Numbered from the stretch's first letter, positions 1 through 6,190 are shown. The stretch is 7,464 bases of DNA from Dichotomicrobium sp964466965 (GCA_964466965.1 CAYXPZ010000102.1:1-7464), one strand, 5' to 3'. Numbers and translations are program-made. The notes: a model not told the origin generated them from the letters alone.

Positions 1-147
1 GACGGCACCGCGCGCGGCGGCATCCTCGTGTCCATTGCCGCGCAACACGCGCTGCCGGTCTATGCCATCGGCGTCGGCGAGGGCGTGGAAGATCTGCAGC
101 CTTTCGCGCCGGATGAGTTTGCCCGGGCTGTCGCCGCGATTGCTTGA
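1..147 (+). CDS. ftsY: Signal recognition particle receptor FtsY, C-terminal end (partial)
   Basis: The window opens inside this gene. The reading frame starts at base 1 and runs 48 codons to a TGA at 145-147. The fragment begins with DGTARGG, followed by an ILVSIAAQHALPVY stretch, then IGVGEGVEDLQPF and a final DEFARAVAAIA. This is the last part of the GTPase (NG) domain of FtsY: DGTA(R/K)GG follows the TKLD guanine-specificity motif, and IGVGE..EDL.PF is the conserved C-terminal signature. FtsY is the membrane-associated receptor that docks SRP-bound ribosomes at the Sec translocon. Ffh shares the domain but continues into an M domain, whereas this protein stops after the GTPase end, which favours FtsY. 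The rest of the gene lies upstream of the window. The next gene begins 24 bases later on the same strand, so co-transcription with ispZ is likely. Confidence 0.93.
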   Translation, partial: DGTARGGILVSIAAQHALPVYAIGVGEGVEDLQPFAPDEFARAVAAIA

Positions 148-171
148 ATCACTGACGGAACGGAGCCTGCG

Positions 172-774
172 ATGACCGATACCAAGGCCGCCGAAAACAT
201 GTCGCCGAAAATGCAGGGCGTGAAACTGCTGGTCGAGATAGGCCCACTCGTGGTGTTTTTCATTGCGAATTCGCAATACGACATCTTCGCCGCTACAGGC
301 GCATTCATGGTTGCCACCGCCGTGTCCCTTTTCGCCAGCCGGTTGATCTTCAAGCGCGTCCCTGCCATGCCGCTGGTCACAGGCATCTTCGTTTTCATCA
401 TGGGCGGGCTGACACTTTATCTCCACGATGAGCTGTTTATTAAGCTCAAGCCAACGATTGTGAACCTGCTGTTTGCATCGATCCTGCTTGGCGGGCTGGC
501 TTATGGGCATTCGCTGCTGAAATACCTGTTCAGCGACGTGTTTCAGCTTCTCGATGAAGGCTGGCGGAAACTGACCTTACGATGGGCGCTTTTCTTTCTG
601 TTTTTGGCCGTGCTGAACGAGATCGTCTGGCGTTTTTTCTCGACGGATTTCTGGGTCGCCTTCAAGGTGTTCGGCATCATGCCGCTGACGCTGATTTTCA
701 GCATCATGCAACTCGGCCTCATGCAGAGATATCAGGCGGACGCGAGCGACAAGCGCGGACTGGTCTCTCAATGA
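172..774 (+). CDS. yciB: Inner membrane septation protein YciB/IspZ (septation protein A)
   Basis: This 200-residue, strongly hydrophobic protein belongs to the YciB/IspZ (intracellular septation protein A) family. After a short polar N-terminus it has about five or six membrane segments, near residues 18-32, 38-60, 66-86, 95-112, 136-155 and 163-185. Family hallmarks are visible: GPLVVFFIAN near the start, KPTIVNLLFA in the middle, LNEIVWR, and a late FKVFGIMPLTLIF. The length is typical of alphaproteobacterial members. Family knowledge ties YciB to cell division and envelope maintenance in the inner membrane, but no biochemical reaction is firmly established. The start is supported by CGGAG at 161-165, six bases ahead of the ATG. 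Upstream is ftsY (24-base gap). Downstream, its TGA overlaps the ATG of the envC-like gene in an ATGA at 771-774, which suggests translational coupling. Strains also name this gene ispZ. Confidence 0.93.
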   Translation: MTDTKAAENMSPKMQGVKLLVEIGPLVVFFIANSQYDIFAATGAFMVATAVSLFASRLIFKRVPAMPLVTGIFVFIMGGLTLYLHDELFIKLKPTIVNLLFASILLGGLAYGHSLLKYLFSDVFQLLDEGWRKLTLRWALFFLFLAVLNEIVWRFFSTDFWVAFKVFGIMPLTLIFSIMQLGLMQRYQADASDKRGLVSQ

Positions 775-2150
775 TGCGCCGCGCCGGTATCGTCTGTCAT
801 GGGCAGCGCGCCGTGTTCGCCTGCGCCATCGTCGCGCTCGCCCTGGCGCCCGCCGGCGCACAAGAGACAAGCGCACCTGCAGACATTCCGGTTCCCGCGC
901 AGAGATCCGCGGGCGACGCGCCTGCCTCCAGAGACGCGGAGGACGAAGCGCTGTCGCTGGACGAGGCCCGCGCGCTTTATCAACAGCACGAGCGCCAGCT
1001 TGATCGCATCGAGGGCGAGCGGGTGGACGTCGAAGAAACCGTTACCGCCAACGAAGCGGAGCGTGAGAAGCTGAATGCGCGTCTCATCGACATTGGGCGG
1101 AAAACCCGCGAGAGCGAAACCCGGCTGACTGCGCTTGAACAGGAGATGACCAAGCTGCGCACGCAAGAAGCCAAGCTTAGGGAGCAACTAAGGGAGCAGC
1201 ATCGCGAGATTGGCGACTTGCTGGCCGTCATGCAGCGTATGGGACGCGAGCCGCCGCCGGTGATGGTCACTCAGCGGGAGGACGCGCTGCGCATGGTGCG
1301 TAGCGGCATGCTGCTTAACAGCTTTTTCCCGGCGTTAAAGTCGCGGGCCGATAATCTCGTCAGCCGGCTGACGGAGTTGAGCAAGCTGCGCGCCGAAAAG
1401 GAAGCCCGTGCTAAGCAACTGGAAACTGAGACGGAAGAACTCAAAGAGCTGCGCATGCGCACCAAAGACTTGATTGCTGAGAAGCAGGAGCAGGTCAGCC
1501 GCCAGCGCACCCGTCTTGCCGCACTCGAACGCGCGGCCGATCGTCACGCATCAGCAATCTCCGATCTGTCGCAATTGCTGGAAACACTCGACAGAGAGGT
1601 CGCCGCGCAGACAGGGCTGGGCGCCTACGAGCGCGAATTGAGATCCGGCGATATTGTCGAACTGAAGCCCCAAGCCAAACAGGCGGCGTTCGTACAGCCG
1701 GGGCGGATGAAACCGGCAGTGCCATTTTCGCAGGCCAAGGGTCTGCTGAAGCTGCCGGCGTCCGGATCAATCATACGTGATTTTGGCGACCAGGATGATC
1801 TGGGGCTTAAGTCGCAGGGCGTATCAATCAAAACGCGTGACAGCGCACAGGTTTATGCGCCAGCCGACGGCTGGGTCAGCTTCGCGGGCGAATTCCGCTC
1901 TTACGGGCAACTCTTGATCATTAATGCCGGAGGCGGGTATCATGTTCTTCTCGCAGGCATGAAAGAGATTTACGTGAGACGAGGTCAATTCGTCCTGTCC
2001 GGAGAGCCCATCGCAGCCATGGGCGAAGCAACAGTTTCCGGGAACACCTCTGGTAACGAGGCACATCCATCGCTTTATGTCGAATTCCGGAAAAATGAAG
2101 AGCCCATCGACCCGAAACCCTGGTGGGCTTCCGACCTAGCAAAAGGTTGA
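771..2150 (+). CDS. envC: EnvC-like murein hydrolase activator (coiled coil plus degenerate LytM/M23 domain)
   Basis: This is a 459-residue exported protein. Residues 1-30 form a signal peptide: MMRR, then a hydrophobic run ending ALAPAGA, with cleavage probable before Q31. Residues about 60-285 are rich in Glu, Arg, Lys and Leu and look like a long two-part coiled coil. Residues about 328-450 form a LytM (peptidase M23) fold with SGSIIRDFG and VYAPADGWV. The zinc ligands of active M23 enzymes are missing: the HxGxD region reads SQGVS (residues 348-352) and the HLH position reads SLY (434-436). This matches EnvC-type proteins, which do not cut peptidoglycan but activate amidases (AmiA/B/C type) during septum splitting. 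The start at 771 was chosen because it gives an intact signal peptide and an ATGA overlap with ispZ. An in-frame ATG at 582 would lie deep inside ispZ and add 63 unlikely residues. No strong Shine-Dalgarno precedes it, so translation is probably coupled. ctpA follows 5 bases later. The exact symbol is less certain than the family, since alphaproteobacteria carry several LytM factors. Confidence 0.9.
   Translation: MMRRAGIVCHGQRAVFACAIVALALAPAGAQETSAPADIPVPAQRSAGDAPASRDAEDEALSLDEARALYQQHERQLDRIEGERVDVEETVTANEAEREKLNARLIDIGRKTRESETRLTALEQEMTKLRTQEAKLREQLREQHREIGDLLAVMQRMGREPPPVMVTQREDALRMVRSGMLLNSFFPALKSRADNLVSRLTELSKLRAEKEARAKQLETETEELKELRMRTKDLIAEKQEQVSRQRTRLAALERAADRHASAISDLSQLLETLDREVAAQTGLGAYERELRSGDIVELKPQAKQAAFVQPGRMKPAVPFSQAKGLLKLPASGSIIRDFGDQDDLGLKSQGVSIKTRDSAQVYAPADGWVSFAGEFRSYGQLLIINAGGGYHVLLAGMKEIYVRRGQFVLSGEPIAAMGEATVSGNTSGNEAHPSLYVEFRKNEEPIDPKPWWASDLAKG
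2141..2146 (+). promoter_or_regulatory. Ribosome binding site of ctpA
   Basis: AAAAGG lies nine bases ahead of the ATG at 2156, inside the last codons of the envC-like gene. It supports the 2156 start over an in-frame ATG at 2123, which would add 11 residues ahead of the membrane anchor and lies within the envC-like reading frame. Confidence 0.65.
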
Positions 2151-2155
2151 AGACT

Positions 2156-3487
2156 ATGCGCAAGTCCCAAGTCATCGTGTGGGTCTTTCTGATTGTCGCC
2201 GGCATCGTCGCCGGAAACACGGTTCTGAACCTCTCCCGCACGCATTCGGCGGTCGCCGCCAACTCAGAAATCTACCGGCAGCTTGACCTGTTCGGCGAAG
2301 TTCTGGAGCGCGTGCGCACCGATTACGTCGAGGCGCCTGATGATTCGGAGCTGATCGAGTCCGCGATCAACGGAATGCTGTCGGGCCTGGACCCGCATTC
2401 GGCATACCTCAGCCCGAAGAACTTTCGTGAAATGCAGGTGCAGACCCGCGGCGAGTTCGGTGGTCTTGGCATCGAAGTCACCATGGAAAAGGGCGTTGTG
2501 AAAGTCGTCTCGCCTATCGAGAATACCCCAGCGGAACAAGCTGGTCTGCTTGCGGGGGATTACATTACGCATCTCAATGGCGACTCCATCCGCGGGCTGA
2601 CGCTCGGCGAGGCGGTCGAGAAGATGCGCGGCCCGGTGGATAGCGACATTGTCCTGACAGTTGTGCGCGACGGCATCGACGAGCCGTTCGATGTGCGCAT
2701 CGTCCGCGACATCATTCGAATCACCCCGGTTCGCTACGAGATCGAAGACGATATCGGCTACCTGCGGGTTAAGACATTCAATGAGCAGACTTACGACGAG
2801 CTGCGCGATGCTGTCTCCAGCATTGAGGATGAACTGGGCGACGAGCTGGCGGGTTATATCCTCGATCTGCGCAACAACCCTGGCGGGCTGCTCGACCAAG
2901 CGGTCGCAGTATCGGACGCCTTCCTGGACCAGGGCGCGATTGTGCTGACCCGTGGCCGCAAAAGCAGCGAATCTCAGCGCTCCGCAGCGAAGCTTGGCGA
3001 CCTCGCTGACGGCAAAAAGATCGTTGTGCTGATCAATGGCGGCTCGGCGTCCGCCTCTGAGATCGTCGCGGGCGCACTTCAGGATCACGAACGCGCGGAG
3101 GTGGTTGGCTCTCGCTCGTTCGGTAAAGGGTCTGTGCAGACGATCATTCCGCTTGGCACGAACGGAGCCATCCGCCTGACCACCGCGCGGTATTACACGC
3201 CGTCCGGCCGGTCGATCCAGGCTAAGGGAATTTCTCCGGACTACCAGGTCAAGCAGGATTTGCCGGAAGACATGAAAAAGCGTCTGACGAAACCTCAGGG
3301 CGAGGCAAGTTTGCGTGGTCATCTCAGCGCCGAGGACGGCGAGGAGACGTCCGGCAGCGTCGCCTATGTCCCCAAGGACAAGGAGAAGGACAACCAACTT
3401 CAGTTCGCGATGGACCTGATCCACGGCAAAGCCCCGAAAGAGAAGGCGCAGAACACCGCGATGCCGGAGACAGAAGCGGCCAATTAG
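2156..3487 (+). CDS. ctpA: Carboxy-terminal processing serine protease CtpA (peptidase S41)
   Basis: This 443-residue protease begins with MRKSQ and a hydrophobic stretch at residues 5-24, which is either a signal peptide or an N-terminal anchor, so it acts in the periplasm. A PDZ domain occupies about residues 99-172 (GEFGGLGIEV to TVVRDG). The S41 catalytic domain follows, with DLRNNPGG at 237-244. The Ser-Lys-Gln catalytic set is intact: Ser299 in GGSASASE, Lys324 in FGKGSVQ, and Gln328. The Ser-to-Lys spacing of 25 residues matches the known family. The tail after about residue 385 is polar and low in complexity. These enzymes bind the C-terminus of a protein substrate through the PDZ domain and trim or degrade it. 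In several bacteria they control peptidoglycan hydrolases, which fits the position directly after an EnvC-like activator. The gap to envC is only 5 bases, so the two genes are almost certainly co-transcribed. Length and motifs are normal and no defect was seen. Confidence 0.96.
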   Translation: MRKSQVIVWVFLIVAGIVAGNTVLNLSRTHSAVAANSEIYRQLDLFGEVLERVRTDYVEAPDDSELIESAINGMLSGLDPHSAYLSPKNFREMQVQTRGEFGGLGIEVTMEKGVVKVVSPIENTPAEQAGLLAGDYITHLNGDSIRGLTLGEAVEKMRGPVDSDIVLTVVRDGIDEPFDVRIVRDIIRITPVRYEIEDDIGYLRVKTFNEQTYDELRDAVSSIEDELGDELAGYILDLRNNPGGLLDQAVAVSDAFLDQGAIVLTRGRKSSESQRSAAKLGDLADGKKIVVLINGGSASASEIVAGALQDHERAEVVGSRSFGKGSVQTIIPLGTNGAIRLTTARYYTPSGRSIQAKGISPDYQVKQDLPEDMKKRLTKPQGEASLRGHLSAEDGEETSGSVAYVPKDKEKDNQLQFAMDLIHGKAPKEKAQNTAMPETEAAN

Positions 3488-3580
3488 GCGGTCGCCGACA
3501 CTAGGTCCACAACTTTATACGCCTGCGGTCTTGTTCGCGCCCGAAATAGAGCGATAAACCTAGGCCTAAGTTAAAGTAGG

Positions 3581-3625
3581 GCGGAAGGCTACGGTCCAAC
3601 GGTAGCCTCCGCTCTCGCCACTTTT
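3581..3625 (+). terminator. Imperfect hairpin, possible weak terminator after ctpA
   Basis: GCGGAAGGCTAC at 3581-3592 pairs with GTAGCCTCCGC at 3602-3612, leaving one bulged A and a nine-base loop. This is an 11-pair stem. A short T-run (3622-3625) follows only after about nine more bases, so it is not a textbook Rho-independent terminator. It may instead be a structured leader of the downstream gene, or an mRNA-stabilising 3' end for ctpA. Confidence 0.35.
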
Positions 3626-3740
3626 GGCTGCGGTCACGCCGGTCCATGGCGATACCGGAGGGCGGTGAAAAATTTGCTCGAGCGAATCGGCGCTGTCGCA
3701 AGATGGCGGATTCATGAGGGCAAACTCAGCGGTGCAAAAC

Positions 3741-3748
3741 GGGGGGTG
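3741..3748 (+). promoter_or_regulatory. Ribosome binding site of the deacetylase-family gene
   Basis: A G-rich run GGGGGGTG ends two bases before the ATG at 3751. It is the only Shine-Dalgarno-like tract near the start, and it leads straight into a Met-Arg plus hydrophobic N-terminus. The spacing, measured from its 5' part, is on the short side. Confidence 0.5.
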
Positions 3749-3750
3749 AC

Positions 3751-5394
3751 ATGAGGGCTCTGCTTGTAACAGCGCTTGCGGCGATCGCAGCAACCTCGGC
3801 CGGTGTAATCATGCTGGCTATTTCACCTGCGCCGGAGCGCGCGTCTGATTCGATGACGCTGGTGATCGAAACTGGATCGGTGGAAACCCGTGCAGCTTCA
3901 GCATCACCTAAACCGGACAAAGTCTCCGATTCCCTGACGAATGCCGAGCCTGCGCCTGCGCCCGAAAACGGCGACCCGACCCTCGACCAGGTGATCACAC
4001 AGCGCCTGCAGGAGGCTGAACGCCAACGCGAGGCCAATGCTAAGGCGTCTCAGAATACGGAACCCAATACCGCGCCACAGCCGACAAATCCGGAAACGCT
4101 GGAAGCAGCCGGTCAGTCAGCCGCGGTGACAGGGCAGACCGCCGGTCAAACGACCCCCGGATCGCGCTTCGGCTCGCCCGAGGCGAGCGTGCCGCCTTCG
4201 GGAACGGTCTCAATCACGCAAATGCTGGCCTCCAAACTCAACGAGGACAACGGCAGCACCGGCACTGGTGAGCCGGAGACGGCAGGGGCATCCGCAACAC
4301 AGAACACGGCCGGTGGCCGCGAAACGGCAGCGCAGGATGCGACGCCGTCCCAAGAAACGAACAGCGCAGCGAAGACCACGATTTCTCTGCAAGAGATCGG
4401 CTCTGGCGGCGAGCAAGCCACGGACACGGATGCGCCGGCAAACCAGCAGCAGCCGCAGAATTCAGAAATGGCGGTCGCTGCCTTGGAGCCACAGGGCACA
4501 CAAGATCCGCGCTCGGCAACGGCTTCGAGCGACGCGCCTGACACGACGGGCTCGCTCCCCGACAGCGATACCGCGCCGGGTGTGCCTCAGAATGCTGCGG
4601 ACCAACCCAGTGGACAACAGACGACACCCGGGCAGCACTTGGCTGCCGCCGATGCGCCCGCCCTGCCCCTGCAACGCAGCAATTTCCAGGTTCAAGGCCG
4701 AATCGCCCTCATCATCCGTGGTCTTGGTGTCAAGTCGGATCTGACAGAGCGCACGATCGATCAGCTTCCCAGCCAGGTTGCGATGGCCTTTGTACCCTAC
4801 GGCGACAACGTAAAGGACTGGACGGCGCGCGCACGCAGCGGCCGGCACGATATCTTGCTCCAGATCCCGCTTGAGCCTGAGGACTATCCGGACACAAACC
4901 CCGGGCCGCACACGCTGCTGACCTCTCTGCCGATCGACGAGAACCTGAAGCGGCTGGACTGGCTGCTGGACCGGTTCGACAATATCTCAGGGGTGACGAA
5001 TTACCTCGGCGGCAAATTCGCGTCGTCACCGGGCGGCTTCGCCCCCGTGCTGATGGAGCTGAAAGCGCGTGATCTGCTTTACGTCGATGACAGCAAAGCG
5101 GCGAACCCGACGACAAGCCAACTGGCCCGACAGATTTCGCTTGGTTATTCTGTCGCGGATATCGTCATCGACAAGAACCGATCTCCGGACGCGATCAATG
5201 CAGCGCTGGCTGAGCTTGAAGCGAAGGCCAAGGCGGAGGGTGCCGCAATCGCAATTGGTCATGCTCACGCTGATACGCTGGCCGCTCTAGAAGGCTGGCT
5301 CGAAACGCTCAACGACAAGGGGTTGGTGTTGGTGCGCATTAGCGAACTGACCGCGCCAAAGCCTGCGCGCGTGTCACAATCGACAGGCGGATGA
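3751..5394 (+). CDS. Divergent polysaccharide deacetylase family protein (YibQ/DUF610 type), active site apparently lost
   Basis: This is a 547-residue protein in three parts. Residues 1-25 form a hydrophobic signal or anchor segment. Residues about 28-310 are a long low-complexity linker rich in Ala, Thr, Gln, Pro, Ser and Glu. Residues about 315-535 form a divergent polysaccharide deacetylase domain. Recognisable blocks are RIALII.GLG (317-326), MAFVPYG, PGPHTLLTSLP, NYLGGKF, YVDDSKA and IAIGHAHA (500-507). Members with a metal site, as I recall E. coli YibQ, carry IDD, HLP and NNHMG blocks. Here these read IRG (R323, G324), QIP (Q371) and TNYLG (Y418), so several ligands are gone, while H504 and H506 remain. 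I infer a non-catalytic carbohydrate- or peptidoglycan-binding role in the periplasm; other alphaproteobacterial members may share the loss. The gene sits between ctpA and rppH, and E. coli yibQ likewise lies beside envC, which supports an envelope job. Its TGA overlaps the rppH ATG by four bases. The function is otherwise unknown. Confidence 0.88.
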   Translation: MRALLVTALAAIAATSAGVIMLAISPAPERASDSMTLVIETGSVETRAASASPKPDKVSDSLTNAEPAPAPENGDPTLDQVITQRLQEAERQREANAKASQNTEPNTAPQPTNPETLEAAGQSAAVTGQTAGQTTPGSRFGSPEASVPPSGTVSITQMLASKLNEDNGSTGTGEPETAGASATQNTAGGRETAAQDATPSQETNSAAKTTISLQEIGSGGEQATDTDAPANQQQPQNSEMAVAALEPQGTQDPRSATASSDAPDTTGSLPDSDTAPGVPQNAADQPSGQQTTPGQHLAAADAPALPLQRSNFQVQGRIALIIRGLGVKSDLTERTIDQLPSQVAMAFVPYGDNVKDWTARARSGRHDILLQIPLEPEDYPDTNPGPHTLLTSLPIDENLKRLDWLLDRFDNISGVTNYLGGKFASSPGGFAPVLMELKARDLLYVDDSKAANPTTSQLARQISLGYSVADIVIDKNRSPDAINAALAELEAKAKAEGAAIAIGHAHADTLAALEGWLETLNDKGLVLVRISELTAPKPARVSQSTGG

Positions 5395-5942
5395 TGGAGA
5401 CTGTTCCCGATCCTTCTGCCATGCCCTACCGGCCTTGTGTCGCTGTCATGTTGTTTAATGCCCACGGCGAGGTGTTCATGGGACGCCGGCTGCCGAAATG
5501 GGAAAGAGATCAAATCGAGGCCCCTTGGCAATGTCCGCAAGGCGGAATCGATAGCGGCGAAGATCCCGCCGCGGCTGCCCATCGCGAGTTGCGCGAGGAA
5601 ATCGGCTCCAACAATGCCGAAGTGCTCGCCGAGAGCGGGACATGGCACCATTATGACCTGCCGCCCGAAGCGCTAGGGCTCGCCCTCCGCGGCAAGTATC
5701 GCGGTCAGGCGCAAAAATGGTTCGCCATGCAGTTTCTCGGCGACGACAGCGATATCAATCTGATCCCCCCACCGCCGCACAAGCAGGAGTTCGACGCCTG
5801 GCGCTGGACGCCGATTGCCGACGTGCCTAAGCTAGTGGTTCCGTTCAAACGCCCGGTTTACATGGCGGTTATCGATGAGTTCTGGCCCATCGTCAGCGGA
5901 CGCCTTCAGCTGTCTCAATCGGAAATAGCGCCGCGCGCTTGA
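5391..5942 (+). CDS. rppH: RNA pyrophosphohydrolase RppH (Nudix hydrolase)
   Basis: This 183-residue cytoplasmic Nudix enzyme removes pyrophosphate from the 5' triphosphate end of mRNA, which starts RNase E-dependent decay. The N-terminal part has YRPCVAVMLFN and a GRR block, then WQCPQGG (residues 46-52). The Nudix box at 51-73 fits GX5EX7REUXEEXGU, with the metal-binding Glu residues of REL.EE intact. Downstream come WHHYDLP, YRGQAQKWF and a FDAWRW block, all typical of RppH/NudH rather than other Nudix enzymes. The length is normal. The start at 5391 overlaps the preceding stop (ATGA). ATG at 5394 is equally possible, and AGGCGG at 5385-5390 would give it a slightly better spacing. Met11 at 5421, before PYRPC, cannot be excluded. 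Pairing with the upstream deacetylase-family gene is common in alphaproteobacteria. No clear terminator was seen after its stop. Confidence 0.95.
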   Translation: MMETVPDPSAMPYRPCVAVMLFNAHGEVFMGRRLPKWERDQIEAPWQCPQGGIDSGEDPAAAAHRELREEIGSNNAEVLAESGTWHHYDLPPEALGLALRGKYRGQAQKWFAMQFLGDDSDINLIPPPPHKQEFDAWRWTPIADVPKLVVPFKRPVYMAVIDEFWPIVSGRLQLSQSEIAPRA

Positions 5943-5971
5943 CCGATATGCGGACGGCTTGTTTCGGAGCA

Positions 5972-5995
5972 GCCTTTAACTGAGCCTTTACCTGA
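5972..5995 (+). repeat. Tandem 12-base direct repeat in the pilin upstream region
   Basis: GCCTTTAACTGA (5972-5983) is followed without a gap by GCCTTTACCTGA (5984-5995), with a single A/C difference. Two adjacent copies spaced about one helical turn apart are the layout of an operator for a dimeric regulator. The repeat also creates the TTAA-N7-TTTA arrangement described in the next entry. Confidence 0.6.
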
Positions 5996-6018
5996 AGCTT
6001 GGCGCATTAATAGATAAT
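5976..6018 (+). promoter_or_regulatory. Near-consensus CtrA-like box with a candidate promoter
   Basis: TTAAC at 5976-5980 and TTTACC at 5987-5992 give TTAA-N7-TTTA, one base off the CtrA consensus TTAA-N7-TTAA known from Caulobacter. In CtrA-activated promoters the second half often overlaps the -35 region. Here TTTACC is followed by AT-rich TAGATAAT at 6011-6018 as a -10 candidate: TAGATA lies 18 bases away, GATAAT 20 bases. The promoter assignment is inference. Confidence 0.4.
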
Positions 6019-6057
6019 TTTCGTTACATTCGAGATACCGCGCCTGCAGCGCTGAAA

Positions 6058-6072
6058 TTAAACTGCACTTAA
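6058..6072 (+). promoter_or_regulatory. Exact CtrA-like box TTAA-N7-TTAA
   Basis: TTAA (6058-6061), seven bases ACTGCAC, then TTAA (6069-6072) matches the CtrA recognition sequence exactly. It lies 118 bases ahead of the Flp pilin start. The Caulobacter pilin gene pilA is a known direct CtrA target, which makes the location meaningful. No convincing -10 lies about 17 bases downstream, so the site could act on the upstream promoter as an activator or repressor site. Binding is inferred from the motif only. Confidence 0.5.
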
Positions 6073-6176
6073 GCGTTAGCGCCTAGCGTCTCCCAGCGTC
6101 ACAGGGCAATCGCAAGAGCACCGCCCATTCATCCACGCCCGCGCCTTTCGCGCTGGGCGCTGATGGCGAGCTTGCT

Positions 6177-6181
6177 GGGAG
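6177..6181 (+). promoter_or_regulatory. Ribosome binding site of the Flp pilin gene
   Basis: GGGAG lies nine bases before the ATG at 6191, a normal Shine-Dalgarno placement. It fixes the start so that the prepilin leader is the short basic type expected for Flp. Confidence 0.65.
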
Positions 6182-6190
6182 TATGACACG

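Larger units (their letters stand above)
3488..3750. other. Intergenic region between ctpA and the deacetylase-family gene
   Basis: This 263-base gap contrasts with the tight packing on both sides, and no credible gene was found in it on either strand. It holds a weak promoter-like pair on + (TTGTTC at 3531-3536, 16 bases, GATAAA at 3553-3558), an 8-base palindrome TAGGCCTA at 3561-3568, the imperfect hairpin at 3581-3612, and an 11-codon mini-ORF at 3714-3749 ending one base before the next gene. The gap could divide the cluster into two transcription units, but none of the single signals is strong. Confidence 0.4.
5943..6190. other. Regulatory intergenic region ahead of the Flp pilin gene
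   Basis: This 248-base stretch separates rppH from the pilin and has no gene. Its middle part (about 5970-6075) is clearly richer in A and T than the surroundings. It holds a 12-base tandem repeat, two CtrA-like boxes and a -10-like element, each listed separately. The 3' part (about 6080-6175) is GC-rich with short inverted repeats, such as GCGCC at 6141-6145 with GGCGC at 6156-6160. That part would form a structured 5' leader if transcription begins upstream of it. No terminator for rppH could be recognised. Confidence 0.5.

Noticed and set aside
582..770. Extended N-terminus of the EnvC-like protein from an ATG at 582
   Set aside because: It lies wholly inside ispZ in another frame, gives a non-hydrophobic Arg/His-rich segment, and would bury the clear signal peptide that begins at 771.
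2264..3424. Long 386-codon open frame on the minus strand
   Set aside because: It mirrors ctpA, whose S41 and PDZ motifs are intact. The minus-strand product shows no family features; long antisense frames are common in GC-rich DNA.
4268..4744. Arg-rich 158-codon frame inside the deacetylase-family gene
   Set aside because: It is a frame-shifted reading of the low-complexity linker and has no start signal or recognisable domain.
6007..6021. Third CtrA-like box (TTAA-N7-TTTT)
   Set aside because: Two of the four bases in the second half deviate, and the sequence is simply AT-rich; it more likely belongs to a -10 region.
6163..6186. Seven-codon mini-ORF overlapping the pilin Shine-Dalgarno
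   Set aside because: It is too short to judge, has no ribosome binding site of its own, and such frames arise often by chance.
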